From Sphingomonas panacisoli (lineage in GTDB: Bacteria > Pseudomonadota > Alphaproteobacteria > Sphingomonadales > Sphingomonadaceae), in contig NZ_CP042306.1 of the NCBI RefSeq assembly GCF_007859635.1, positions 992,001-1,056,000 of the forward strand: a DNA stretch of 64,000 nucleotides, read 5' to 3'. Below are positions 27,833 through 37,037 of the stretch, in pieces. Positions within the stretch are counted from its first letter, which is position 1. Every line of letters begins with the position of its first letter. The notes under the pieces are model-generated. The model ran no database searches. It was given only the letters and a program-made list of their open reading frames with translations, and had not been told where the DNA came from. Position numbers and translations under genes: made by a program.

Positions 27833-28606
27833 ATGCCACGTGCCCGGATAATACCCAGCTTGCTGGTTCGCGATGGAGGTCTCGTCAAAACAAGGGCATT
27901 CGCCGACGAGAAATACGTAGGCGATCCCATCAACGCGGTGCGTATCTTCAATGAAAAGGAAGCCGACGAGCTCGTCGTAACCGATATCGACGCGACCGTG
28001 CAGCGTCGCGAACCCAACTATCAAATGATCGACAACCTGGCAGCCGAATGCCGCATGCCGTTGTGCTACGGAGGCGGCATAACCACAGTCGAGCAGGCAA
28101 AGCGGATCCTGGGCCTCGGCGTGGAAAAAGTCGCGGTCAGCGCGGCTGCAGTTGCTCGACCGGAGTTGATTGGCGAGATCGCTGCCCAGATCGGCAATCA
28201 AAGCGTCGTTGTCGTGCTCGACGTGCGCAAAAGGACGCTGGGTGGATATCGGACCTACACGCATAATGGCAGGATCGACGCCAAGGTTTCGCCGGTCGAT
28301 TTCGCCCGGAAAGCGGAGTCGCTTGGTGCTGGCGAGATCATCGTCAACGCAATCGATCACGATGGCATGATGAACGGCTACGACTTGAATATAGCCGCGC
28401 AAATCCGTGCCGCGACGACGTTGCCGTTGACGTTGCTCGGTGGTGCCGGCTCGCTGGCGCACATGCAGGAGGCGGTTCGCCGCTTGGGAACGATCGGCCT
28501 TGGTGCTGGCAGCTTCTTCGTCTTTAAGGGCCAGTATCGCGCGGTGTTGATAAGTTATCCCGGCACAAGCGAACGGAACGCGCTGCAGCAGGCGGTGCTT
28601 GCCTAG
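27833..28606 (+). CDS. HisF-like protein of the acetamidino trio
   Basis: 257 aa TIM barrel. The second catalytic Asp of HisF (LDVRKR near residue 127) is present, but residue 11, the essential Asp in the IIPCLDV motif of true HisF, is Leu here (IIPSLLV). GGGITTVEQAK, NAIDHDGMMNGYD and LLGGAGSLAHM are as in HisF. Loss of Asp11 is usual in HisF copies of O-antigen loci and argues against imidazole glycerol phosphate synthesis. It probably forms the ammonia channel with the HisH-like protein. It is three bases downstream of that gene. Confidence 0.9.
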   Translation: MPRARIIPSLLVRDGGLVKTRAFADEKYVGDPINAVRIFNEKEADELVVTDIDATVQRREPNYQMIDNLAAECRMPLCYGGGITTVEQAKRILGLGVEKVAVSAAAVARPELIGEIAAQIGNQSVVVVLDVRKRTLGGYRTYTHNGRIDAKVSPVDFARKAESLGAGEIIVNAIDHDGMMNGYDLNIAAQIRAATTLPLTLLGGAGSLAHMQEAVRRLGTIGLGAGSFFVFKGQYRAVLISYPGTSERNALQQAVLA

Positions 28607-28659
28607 CGATGTAGGTGGTCTGTGGACACAGATAGCCGACCTCAAATTTGCGAGATTTT

Positions 28660-30792
28660 ATGAAACAGATCGTCCAGCAACTCGACAGCGGGGTGACCTC
28701 GATCATCGAAGCACCGGCGCCTAACGTGACAAGCGGCACCGTGCTCATTCGCACGACGCATAGTCTGATCTCTGCAGGGACCGAACGGATGCTTGTCGGA
28801 TTCGGCAAGGCATCGTTGTTGACCAAAGCGCGACAGCAGCCAGAACGGGTGAAGGACGTGCTGGGCAAAATCCGCACCGACGGGCTGTTGGCGACGGTGG
28901 ATGCGGTGCGATCCAAGCTAGGTCAGCCGCTGCCTCTGGGTTATTGCAATGTTGGCGAGGTGATCGCCGTGGGCAGTTCTGTGACGGGACTGAAACCCGG
29001 TGATCGGGTCGTTTCCAACGGTCCGCACGCCGATATCGTGCGCGTTCCGAGCAACCTTTGCGCGAAAATCCCGGACGGCGTCGATGATGAAGCTGCCGTC
29101 TTCGTGGTTGTGGCTAGCATCGGTTTGCAAGGCATTCGGCTAGCGGAACCGACCTTGGGCGAATCGTTCGTCGTTACCGGCGCGGGCCTGATCGGGCTTT
29201 TGACGATACAGTTGTTGCGCGCCCAGGGGTGTCGCGTGCTGGCGATCGATTTCGATGATGCGAAGCTGGAGTTGGCGCGCGGCTTCGGTGCCGAGATTTG
29301 CAACCCGGCAAACGGTCAGGATCCGATTGCGGCCGGATTGGGTTTTAGCCGCGGCCGTGGCGTCGATGGTGTGATCATCACAGCATCCACCAAGTCGAAT
29401 GATCCGGTAACGCAAGCCGCACAGATGTGCCGCAAGCGTGGACGTATTGTTCTGGTCGGCGTGACCGGACTGACGCTAAACCGGGCCGATTTCTATGAAA
29501 AGGAACTCAGCTTCCAGGTGTCATGCTCGTACGGGCCGGGGCGGTACGATCCTGAATATGAGGAGGGCGGCCGGGATTATCCCCTGGGGTTTGTTCGATG
29601 GACCGAAAAACGCAACTTCGAGGCTATCCTCGATCTCATCGATAGTGGAGACCTGGAAGTATCGGCACTGGTGACGCGCCGCTTCGCGTTCGAGCAAGCG
29701 GAAAGTGCTTATGCCGCGTTGACTGAAGACAACGGTGCGCTTGGCTTGGTGCTGAACTACGGCTCGCCGCTCGACGCGCGAATGACGACGACGACGCGCT
29801 ACCCCGGCGCGATATTCACGCCTGGGTTGTCAAGCGTAGCGGTGATCGGGGCGGGCAACTATGCTTCGCGCGTTCTGATTCCCGCCTTCAAGAAAGCCGG
29901 GGCGCAACTCGATACAGTGGTTACGTCCGGCGGTTTGAGCAGCGCGATAGCCGGCAAGCGCGACGGCTTCGCCGCCGCGACTACTGATCTGACCAGCGTC
30001 ATGGATAACGCTCAGGTCAATACGGTGGTGATCGCAACGCGGCACGACAGTCACGCCAAGCTCGTCGCCGACGCACTCGTCCATGGAAAACACGTCTTCG
30101 TCGAGAAACCGCTGGCGATCGATCGCGACGGATTGGCATGCGTAGAGCGCGCTTTTGCCACGGCGCATGCCGACGGCGCAGGGCCGCAATTGATGGTCGG
30201 TTTCAATCGTCGCTTCGCACCCCAAGTAGTAAAGATGAAATCGTTGCTGGCTCAGGTCGCCGAGCCCAAAAGCTTTGTCATGGTCATGAATGCCGGTGCG
30301 ATCCCCGCAAAGCATTGGACGCAAGATCTGGCGATCGGCGGCGGTCGCATCATCGGCGAAGCATGCCACTTCATCGATCTAATGCGCTTTCTTGCGGGAT
30401 CGCCGATCGTCGCAGTGTCGGCGCGACGGATGGGCGACACGTCACGAGTGGAAGTCGTTGAAGACAAAGCGTCAATCACATTAGCATTCGAGGACGGGTC
30501 GTTCGGCACGATCATGTATCTCGCCAACGGTGCTGCTACTTTTCCCAAGGAGCGTATTGAGGTCTTCACCGCCGGGCGTGTGCTGCAGATTGACAATTTT
30601 CGTCGCTTGAGTGGGTTCGGCTGGCCAGGATTTCGATCGATGCGGCAGTTCAGGCAAGACAAGGGGCAAGCGGCCGCGGCGTCAGCGTTCATTGCCGCGG
30701 TGGAATCGGGCGAGCCGGCGATTCCTACCGCCGAGATATTCGAGGTGGCGCGGGCGACTCTTGATGTGGCAGATATCCTGCGGCGGCAATGA
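28660..30792 (+). CDS. Two-domain oxidoreductase (MDR dehydrogenase + Gfo/Idh/MocA)
   Basis: 710 aa from ATG 28660. Residues 1-370 are a zinc-type medium-chain dehydrogenase fold without the usual catalytic zinc cluster visible (GYCNVGEVIAVGSSV, then VTGAGLIGLLTIQL for NAD). Residues 390-710 are a Gfo/Idh/MocA domain (VAVIGAGNYASRVLIPAFK, VIATRHDSHAKLV, FVEKPLAID). This fusion occurs in exopolysaccharide loci next to heparinase-like genes, as here, where the heparinase gene starts in an ATGA overlap. It may oxidise a sugar or sugar nucleotide; the substrate is unknown. Its start follows a 53-base gap after the HisF-like gene. Confidence 0.85.
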   Translation: MKQIVQQLDSGVTSIIEAPAPNVTSGTVLIRTTHSLISAGTERMLVGFGKASLLTKARQQPERVKDVLGKIRTDGLLATVDAVRSKLGQPLPLGYCNVGEVIAVGSSVTGLKPGDRVVSNGPHADIVRVPSNLCAKIPDGVDDEAAVFVVVASIGLQGIRLAEPTLGESFVVTGAGLIGLLTIQLLRAQGCRVLAIDFDDAKLELARGFGAEICNPANGQDPIAAGLGFSRGRGVDGVIITASTKSNDPVTQAAQMCRKRGRIVLVGVTGLTLNRADFYEKELSFQVSCSYGPGRYDPEYEEGGRDYPLGFVRWTEKRNFEAILDLIDSGDLEVSALVTRRFAFEQAESAYAALTEDNGALGLVLNYGSPLDARMTTTTRYPGAIFTPGLSSVAVIGAGNYASRVLIPAFKKAGAQLDTVVTSGGLSSAIAGKRDGFAAATTDLTSVMDNAQVNTVVIATRHDSHAKLVADALVHGKHVFVEKPLAIDRDGLACVERAFATAHADGAGPQLMVGFNRRFAPQVVKMKSLLAQVAEPKSFVMVMNAGAIPAKHWTQDLAIGGGRIIGEACHFIDLMRFLAGSPIVAVSARRMGDTSRVEVVEDKASITLAFEDGSFGTIMYLANGAATFPKERIEVFTAGRVLQIDNFRRLSGFGWPGFRSMRQFRQDKGQAAAASAFIAAVESGEPAIPTAEIFEVARATLDVADILRRQ

Positions 30793-32618
30793 GGCGCTGG
30801 GCTGTCAGGCTGCGGGCGTTGATCGGGCTTGGCCCGATCAACGTTCTGCGCGTGTTGGGCTACAGGCTAGGCCTACGGCTTGGTGTGCATCCGGCGCAAC
30901 GCATCGAAGCCAGCATCCCAGAGGGTCTGTTCTTCGAACGCTCGGGCAAGATCGATCCGGTCGATGCGGCAATATCGGCACATTGGGATACGGATGCCAT
31001 GTTGTTCGGCGCGCATCGTATCGCAATCGACGCTGAATCTCCGGCATGGACCGCAGATCCCCTTTCGGGAGAGGAGCATCCTGGATCGGCGCAGCCATGG
31101 TGGCGGATCGCGGATTTCGCCAATGGCGACATCAAGAGAATCTGGGAGTTGTCGCGTTTCGACTGGGCGATGACCTATGCGCAGCGCGCCCGCAATGGCG
31201 ATGCGACGTCGTTTGATCGGTTGAATACGTGGATCGCGCACTGGGCGGATAGCAATCCACCGTACCTCGGCCCAAACTGGAAATGCGCGCAGGAAGCCTC
31301 AATCCGCGTGCTGCACCTATCTATCGCCGCGATAGTGCTAGGGCAGGAAAACGAGATGGCGCCCCCCATGCGTGCCATGATTGAGGCGCATGTTCGGCGG
31401 ATCATGCCGACGCTGTCTTACGCTCAGGCACAAGACAATAATCATGCGACCAGCGAAGCGGCGGCAATCTTCGTCGCTGGCGCTTGGGCAACGCTAGCGG
31501 GCGATGCAGATGCCGTCGCGTTAACGCAAAAGGGTCGGCAACTCCTTGAGCGGCACGTGGCCCGTCTGTTCGGGGGAGATGGCAGCTTCAGCCAATATTC
31601 GGTGAATTATCACCGCGTTGCGCTCGATACGCTGGCGATTGCTGAACTATGGAGGCGACGAGCGGATTTGCCGCCGTTTAGCGAGACGTTTCAAGCGCGC
31701 GCAGCCGCGGCGGCGGATTGGCTGCGCATGATGGTGGACCCCGCGAGCGGAGATGCGCCCAATCTCGGCGCTAATGATGGGGCCAATCTTCTGCCTTTGA
31801 CCGGCGCGCCATACCGAGATTATCGACCGTCGGTGCAGTTGGCGACGTGCCTGTTTCGCGGCTTGTGCGCTTACCCGCCTGGCGCGTGGGATGATGTTCT
31901 TATTTGGTTGGATGTCGCGACGAGCGATAACGTCGCCGAACTGCCGGAAGTGGCTGTCTTCGATGATGGCGGCTACGCCGTGCTACGGCGCGGATCGGCA
32001 ATGGCGCTGCTCCGTTATCCGCGCTTCCGCTTTCGACCGAGCCATGCCGACGCAATGCACGTGGATTTGCACGTCGCGGGCTGCAATCTCCTGCGCGATG
32101 GCGGAACATACTCCTACAATGTCGATGACAAGTGGATCGACTATTTCAGCGGCATTGAATCTCATAATTCGGTGCAGTTCGATGATCGGCCGCAAATGCC
32201 CCGACTATCGCGCTTTCTGCTCGGTGACTGGCTGAAGACTGACGATTGCAGGCTGATCGACGAGAAAGACTCGGGGATCGTTGGCTTTTGTGCATCCTAT
32301 CGCCACCGGTCTGGTTGGACTCATCGACGCGAAATGCGGTTAGGCAACTGTCTGCGCGTTACCGACGTCTGTAGCGGCTTCACCAAGCACGCAACGTTGC
32401 GCTGGCGACTGGCGCCTGGGGATTGGACCCTGCGCGACGGCGTTGTTACGAACGGACGGGACCGTCTTTCGGTGTGCGCCGATGTTCCGATTTCCTCCAT
32501 CCGACTGGTAGTGGGGTGTGAGTCGCGCAACTATTTGGAAAAGACCGAACTCCCGGTCTTGGAGGTGGTCATCACTGAACCAGGGCGCATGATCAGCGAG
32601 TATCGATGGGCAGGATGA
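30789..32618 (+). CDS. Heparinase II/III-family protein
   Basis: 609 aa. The N-terminal alpha/alpha toroid includes NWKCAQEASIRVLHLS near residue 158 and QDNNHATSEAAAI near 214. The C-terminal beta domain has FRPSHADAMHVDLHVAG near 415 and the YFSGIESHNSVQFDDR segment, typical of heparinase II/III-like lyases. No clear signal peptide, so the location is uncertain. Such genes in polymer loci may cleave or modify uronic-acid-containing chains; a role with UDP-ManNAcA-derived residues is possible but speculative. It is coupled at both ends to neighbours. Confidence 0.85.
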   Translation: MRRWAVRLRALIGLGPINVLRVLGYRLGLRLGVHPAQRIEASIPEGLFFERSGKIDPVDAAISAHWDTDAMLFGAHRIAIDAESPAWTADPLSGEEHPGSAQPWWRIADFANGDIKRIWELSRFDWAMTYAQRARNGDATSFDRLNTWIAHWADSNPPYLGPNWKCAQEASIRVLHLSIAAIVLGQENEMAPPMRAMIEAHVRRIMPTLSYAQAQDNNHATSEAAAIFVAGAWATLAGDADAVALTQKGRQLLERHVARLFGGDGSFSQYSVNYHRVALDTLAIAELWRRRADLPPFSETFQARAAAAADWLRMMVDPASGDAPNLGANDGANLLPLTGAPYRDYRPSVQLATCLFRGLCAYPPGAWDDVLIWLDVATSDNVAELPEVAVFDDGGYAVLRRGSAMALLRYPRFRFRPSHADAMHVDLHVAGCNLLRDGGTYSYNVDDKWIDYFSGIESHNSVQFDDRPQMPRLSRFLLGDWLKTDDCRLIDEKDSGIVGFCASYRHRSGWTHRREMRLGNCLRVTDVCSGFTKHATLRWRLAPGDWTLRDGVVTNGRDRLSVCADVPISSIRLVVGCESRNYLEKTELPVLEVVITEPGRMISEYRWAG

Positions 32619-33868
32619 GGCTACTTTACATCCATCAACATTTTGCCACGCCGCAAGGATCGGTCGGGATCCGGTCATACCAGATGGCGCGCGGAATGAT
32701 TCAGCGCGGCCACGCGGTGACGATGGTGTGTGGGCGAGGCATCGACGGACAAAGCGGCCTTTCCGGTTCGTTCGCACATGGCATACGGCGTGGCGTCGTG
32801 GATGGCATCGACGTGATCGAGGTCGATCTCAGCTATTCCAACGCGGATGGTTTCTTGAAGCGCGTCGGAACGTTCTTATCGTTCATGTGGCGCACTGTTC
32901 GGCTAGTTTTTACCGAGCGGTACGACGTTTTGTTCGCATCGACGACACCGCTGACTGTTGGACTTCCCGGAATTATCGGACGGTGGATTCGTCGCAAGCC
33001 GTTCGTCTTTGAAGTGCGCGATCTGTGGCCCGAACTGCCGCGAGCCATGGGCGTGATACGCAATCCGCTGATCTTGTGGGCGATGAGTGCGTTGGAATGG
33101 GCGAGCTACCGTTCGGCGCATAGGCTGATCGGATTGTCGCCGGGTATCGTTGACGGCATAGCGCGTCGCGGCGTGCCGAGGCGGCGCATCGCGCTGATCC
33201 CCAACGGGTGCGATCTGGATATATTCTCCGCGCCGGGCGCTCCTTGGCAGCCAGAAGGCGTTCGCGATGAAAGCCTATTAGCGATATTTGCGGGTGCGCA
33301 CGGCCTCGCCAACGGATTGGATAGCGTAATTGATGCCGCCGAGATACTTCAGCGGCGCGAACGGAATGACATTCAATTCGTCCTGATCGGCAACGGCATG
33401 CTCAAGCCGGCCCTGAAAGCGCGAGCAGAGCGCGAGAAGATGAGCAATGTGATCTTCTTGGATGCGGTGAAAAAGACCGAGTTGGTCGGTTTGCTTCGGC
33501 GTGCCGACGTTGGGCTTCAAATCTTGGCCAACATACCTGCTTTTTATTATGGAACATCCCCGAACAAATTCTTCGATTACATCGCCATCGGGTTGCCGGT
33601 GCTCAATAACTACCCGGGTTGGCTCGCGGAAATGATCACTGAGGCCGACTGCGGCATAGCCGTTCCCCCCGATGATGCAGAGGCATTCGCCGACGCGCTG
33701 TGCGCGTTTGCCGACGATCGCGAGCGCACGGCGGAACAAGGACGCAACGCCCGGGCTCTAGCGGAAAATCGCTTCGCGCGACGGGCGCTGGTGGATGCCT
33801 GGGCAGATTGGGTCGAAGGCGTGATCGATTCAAAGCGAGGTCCGGGCACCGAAATCGAGATCCGTTGA
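32615..33868 (+). CDS. Family 4 glycosyltransferase (WbuB-like)
   Basis: 417 aa from the ATG that overlaps the heparinase stop. The N-terminal MRLLYIHQHF and GSVGIRSYQMAR open a GT-B domain. EVRDLWPELPRAMG near residue 133 and IPNGCDLDIF near 197 are WbuB/WcaI-type motifs. The C-terminal donor site has AFYYGTSPNKFFDYIAIGLPV, with the E/D-x7-E region replaced by SPNKFFDY. It transfers a sugar, often an N-acetyl-fucosamine type, to the lipid-linked chain. Confidence 0.9.
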   Translation: MRLLYIHQHFATPQGSVGIRSYQMARGMIQRGHAVTMVCGRGIDGQSGLSGSFAHGIRRGVVDGIDVIEVDLSYSNADGFLKRVGTFLSFMWRTVRLVFTERYDVLFASTTPLTVGLPGIIGRWIRRKPFVFEVRDLWPELPRAMGVIRNPLILWAMSALEWASYRSAHRLIGLSPGIVDGIARRGVPRRRIALIPNGCDLDIFSAPGAPWQPEGVRDESLLAIFAGAHGLANGLDSVIDAAEILQRRERNDIQFVLIGNGMLKPALKARAEREKMSNVIFLDAVKKTELVGLLRRADVGLQILANIPAFYYGTSPNKFFDYIAIGLPVLNNYPGWLAEMITEADCGIAVPPDDAEAFADALCAFADDRERTAEQGRNARALAENRFARRALVDAWADWVEGVIDSKRGPGTEIEIR

Positions 33869-33870
33869 TT

Positions 33871-35484
33871 ATGCCCCCGACGCCTCATCTATTCGACCGG
33901 CGTCAGGTCTTGACCGGGCTCGCGATCGGCCCGCTGATGACGACGACTGCGTGTCACGCGGCGACGCCCGTCGATCGTGTGTCATTGCTCGACTATCTGC
34001 CTAGTGCGGAGCACGGGCGATTGCGCGACGGGACAAGCGTATTCGACTGCACGCCAGCATTGAACCGCGCTGTCCAGGATTGCGCTGCGGTGGGCAAGGT
34101 GTTGTTTCTACCTGGCGGAATTTACACCGTAAGACCGACGCACCAATTGCGGCACGATGGTGAGCGAGCCTTTGCGTGCCTCGCTGCCATAAAGTTGGTC
34201 GATGGTATGCGGATACTGGGTGAGGCCACGACGATCATTCGAATGGTTTCCGGTTATTCGAGCGACGATCGGCCTTGCGCAATGGCGATGTTCGGCACCG
34301 ATGAACAGCTTTCCAACGTCGCATTCGACGGATTGACGTTGGACATGAACGGTGATGGAAATCCGATAAGCCCGGCGCGCGCACGCGGCATATTCAACCG
34401 CTTTCCCCAAGCGCACATCTTCGTGTCGGGCAAGCCGGGCGGGCCTGCTGCGCGGATCGACAATGTACGACTCGACGACGTGACGTTTACCGGAAGCAAT
34501 GGCGTTTCGTGTGTCGTCATGGCGCAGACGGACAATCCGACGACTCGATTGGGGAATGGGTGGCAGCTCAATCGATGCACCTTCACGGAAAACGGAATGG
34601 ATACCGATGACCACTCATCAGTATACGGTTATGCGGACGATGTTTTCGTCCGCGATTGCCGCTTTGCCAATGCTCGACCCTTCACGACCACGGGCGTCAA
34701 TACGGGTTATGAGGTACACGGATCGAACCACGTCATCTCAGGTTGCACGTTCGTAAATGCGCTAAGGGGCATCTGGGTAGCGAACAACTACACTGCGCCG
34801 GTCACGGCCACGCGCATCGAACGAAACGATTTCCGCACGTTGTATTATGGTGTCGATTTCTTTCGCGATCGTGCGGAAGCTCAGGACATCTCCGACACGG
34901 TAATCGCGGAAAACCGATTCGAATTCGACGATGTTGCCAGCACCTCGATTTTGCGCCCCGACTTCAAGGCAGCGGTGCAGATCGCGTCCGACTTCAGTCA
35001 GCATGGCGTAGCGATCCGAAATAACGTCGTAAACAAGATCGGCACGGTCATCCCCTCGGCTTTTTTGGTTGTGACCGGCGGCGGCCTGGGGGATACTCGG
35101 CATGACAATATCACCGCGGCGGGTAATAGCGGTAAGGGTTTGACCCTTGGCAGTTTCGTGCGGACGTCGCCCCGTTCAGGACTTGGCCGCTTAACCATCA
35201 TCGATAACGATTGGGAGAATTTGACGCCCGCGGGCGCGATTGCAGTCGCGGCTGGCGACGCCGTCGAGCAAACCGGCACATTGCAGCCGATCCGTTCCTT
35301 GACGTTGGGCGGGGGCAGCGTCATCGACAGGCGACGCGTTCCTCGTACGATGAATGCGATTTTTATCAATGGCTACGTACAACGGCTTAATCTTTCCCCG
35401 ATCCGCACAGCGGGGCTGACCGGCAAGATATACGCGCGGGGAAGCGGGGCTCAGGTGACCGTTAACGTTGGCGTCAAGTTCTAG
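33871..35484 (+). CDS. Exported right-handed beta-helix protein
   Basis: 537 aa from ATG 33871; the frame is open further upstream but inside the glycosyltransferase gene. The signal region is DRRQVLTGLAIG then TTACHA, a twin-arginine-like export signal with a possible lipobox cysteine near residue 28. After a pectate-lyase-like entry (FDCTPALNRAVQDCAAVGKVLFLPGGIY) come repeated beta-helix coils from about 110 to 450 (NVRLDDVTF, GWQLNRCTF, DVFVRDCRF, HVISGCTF, ATRIERNDF). It may be a polysaccharide lyase or epimerase acting on the secreted polymer, or a structural partner of export. No catalytic residues assigned. Confidence 0.8.
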   Translation: MPPTPHLFDRRQVLTGLAIGPLMTTTACHAATPVDRVSLLDYLPSAEHGRLRDGTSVFDCTPALNRAVQDCAAVGKVLFLPGGIYTVRPTHQLRHDGERAFACLAAIKLVDGMRILGEATTIIRMVSGYSSDDRPCAMAMFGTDEQLSNVAFDGLTLDMNGDGNPISPARARGIFNRFPQAHIFVSGKPGGPAARIDNVRLDDVTFTGSNGVSCVVMAQTDNPTTRLGNGWQLNRCTFTENGMDTDDHSSVYGYADDVFVRDCRFANARPFTTTGVNTGYEVHGSNHVISGCTFVNALRGIWVANNYTAPVTATRIERNDFRTLYYGVDFFRDRAEAQDISDTVIAENRFEFDDVASTSILRPDFKAAVQIASDFSQHGVAIRNNVVNKIGTVIPSAFLVVTGGGLGDTRHDNITAAGNSGKGLTLGSFVRTSPRSGLGRLTIIDNDWENLTPAGAIAVAAGDAVEQTGTLQPIRSLTLGGGSVIDRRRVPRTMNAIFINGYVQRLNLSPIRTAGLTGKIYARGSGAQVTVNVGVKF

Positions 35485-35567
35485 CTACGACATTGATAGC
35501 GTGCAGCGAAATCGATAAGCGCAGGGCGGTCGCTCCGGCGCCCCGTTAATACAAGGTATCATGTAGT

Positions 35568-36917
35568 TTGACGTTCGAAGATGGATTGGAAAAGCTGCTC
35601 AGCGCCATGCTGAGTATGTGCATTCTGCTGCAAGCCTATCAAGTGCGTCGCACCGTTGGGACGTGGCTTTTTCCCGCTTGCCTGTATGGTTTGTTCTGGT
35701 TTTTGATGACCTTCGTTCCGATCGTGGTGTTGCCCTTGGTGCCAACGCCGGCGTTCGGCGTGTTCTTGATCCTGCTGATGGCGGTTGCCTTCTCGTTCGG
35801 CAGTCTAAGTGTGGATTGGCACGCGGCGGCTCGACTGGCGGCCCGGCCAACTATCGCGCGAATGTACGATCATTATCCGATACGATTGAGTCTGTTGTTG
35901 TCGATGGCAATGGCGATCGTGTGTCTTCTGGTAAATTCTCGAATACAAGGCATCTCGTTCGATCGCATGTTTACGTTCGACGCTGCGGTCGAATACACCG
36001 AAAACCGATATAGTGGCGACTTGATCAGCAACATCTTCCTCCAGATGGCAACAGTATTATCTTATGTGTCCGCAGCGTTGGCAGGATTAGTGTTCGGTGG
36101 TGTCACCGGATGGCGACGTGCTTGGATCTTGTTCTTGGGATTGGCGCCATCAGTTTTCGTGTTGTTAACGCAAAGCGCCAAGGGCGCATTCGTACTGTCA
36201 ATCGCGATCTTGTATGGCGGTGTGTTGGCACGCCGGATCAACGAACGCCAGTTCACCATATTGGCGCCCGGCACCCTGCGCCGTATCGGCATGTATAGTT
36301 TGATCCTTTTTCCGTTGATTGCGCTGTCTTTCGTAGGCCGCGGCGCGCTGGATAGGCAATCTCTATCACAGGTCACGGATAGCCTTTTGCGGTATTTCGC
36401 AAGCTATACTTCCGCACACCTTTATGCATTTTGCGATTGGGCTAACTTTTATGGTGGGCTGCCTGCGTCGCAGATGTTCCCCTATGAAAAAAACACCAAC
36501 GGATTTTACACGCTGATGGCGGTGTTCAAGCTGTTTGGCGACAACCGACCTGTCCCCCCTGGGACATTCGACGAGTATTTTCAGTACGGATATTATGTTC
36601 AATCTAACGTTTACACCATGTATCGGGGGTTGATTACTGACTTTGGTGTGGTTGGTGGCATGGTGTTCATGACGGCTTCTGGTGTGCTCGTTCATCAAAT
36701 ATATGCCTCGATGATCCGAAGAATCTATCCGTCAATTGCTACTGGCGCATTTCTAGTGTTCATTGCAGCAACATATTCGTCCGCGTATATCAGCGTATTT
36801 CAGTACAATAGTATATTCGTATTTGGGCTTATCATGGTGTTCATTTTGGCGGTGAACCGCGCCAGCGTGCCTGTGGGAGCGAGCCAGATTGGCAACGTCG
36901 CAGGGAACTCTGTTTAG
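35568..36917 (+). CDS. Wzy-like repeat-unit polymerase
   Basis: 449 aa integral membrane protein with about ten hydrophobic helices and a large periplasmic loop containing FYTLMAVFKLFGDNRPVP. The start is a TTG at 35568; no ATG with a convincing ribosome site was found before the first helix, so the N-terminus is uncertain. This is the O-antigen or oligosaccharide polymerase shape, with low sequence identity expected. With the flippase it gives a Wzx/Wzy system. No wza, wzb or wzc is present, so export genes are elsewhere. It ends the polysaccharide cluster. Confidence 0.82.
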   Translation: MTFEDGLEKLLSAMLSMCILLQAYQVRRTVGTWLFPACLYGLFWFLMTFVPIVVLPLVPTPAFGVFLILLMAVAFSFGSLSVDWHAAARLAARPTIARMYDHYPIRLSLLLSMAMAIVCLLVNSRIQGISFDRMFTFDAAVEYTENRYSGDLISNIFLQMATVLSYVSAALAGLVFGGVTGWRRAWILFLGLAPSVFVLLTQSAKGAFVLSIAILYGGVLARRINERQFTILAPGTLRRIGMYSLILFPLIALSFVGRGALDRQSLSQVTDSLLRYFASYTSAHLYAFCDWANFYGGLPASQMFPYEKNTNGFYTLMAVFKLFGDNRPVPPGTFDEYFQYGYYVQSNVYTMYRGLITDFGVVGGMVFMTASGVLVHQIYASMIRRIYPSIATGAFLVFIAATYSSAYISVFQYNSIFVFGLIMVFILAVNRASVPVGASQIGNVAGNSV

Positions 36918-37037
36918 CTTCCTACGGGAGAGCCTTGCGGCCGCGTGCGGCGTGTCGAGGAATGTCTTCGAGCTGCGAAGCTCCTCTCCTTGATGATCGC
37001 GACCGATCGTTAACCATTATTCGCTACCACAGATCGC

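Noticed and set aside
27215..28606. Histidine biosynthesis hisH-hisF
   Set aside because: Lack of Asp11 in HisF, coupling to an N-acetyl sugar amidotransferase and location in a glycan locus all point to amidino sugar formation.
27137..28645. 502-residue open frame on the minus strand
   Set aside because: It is antisense to the HisH- and HisF-like genes, which have clear motifs; composition is that of a shadow frame.
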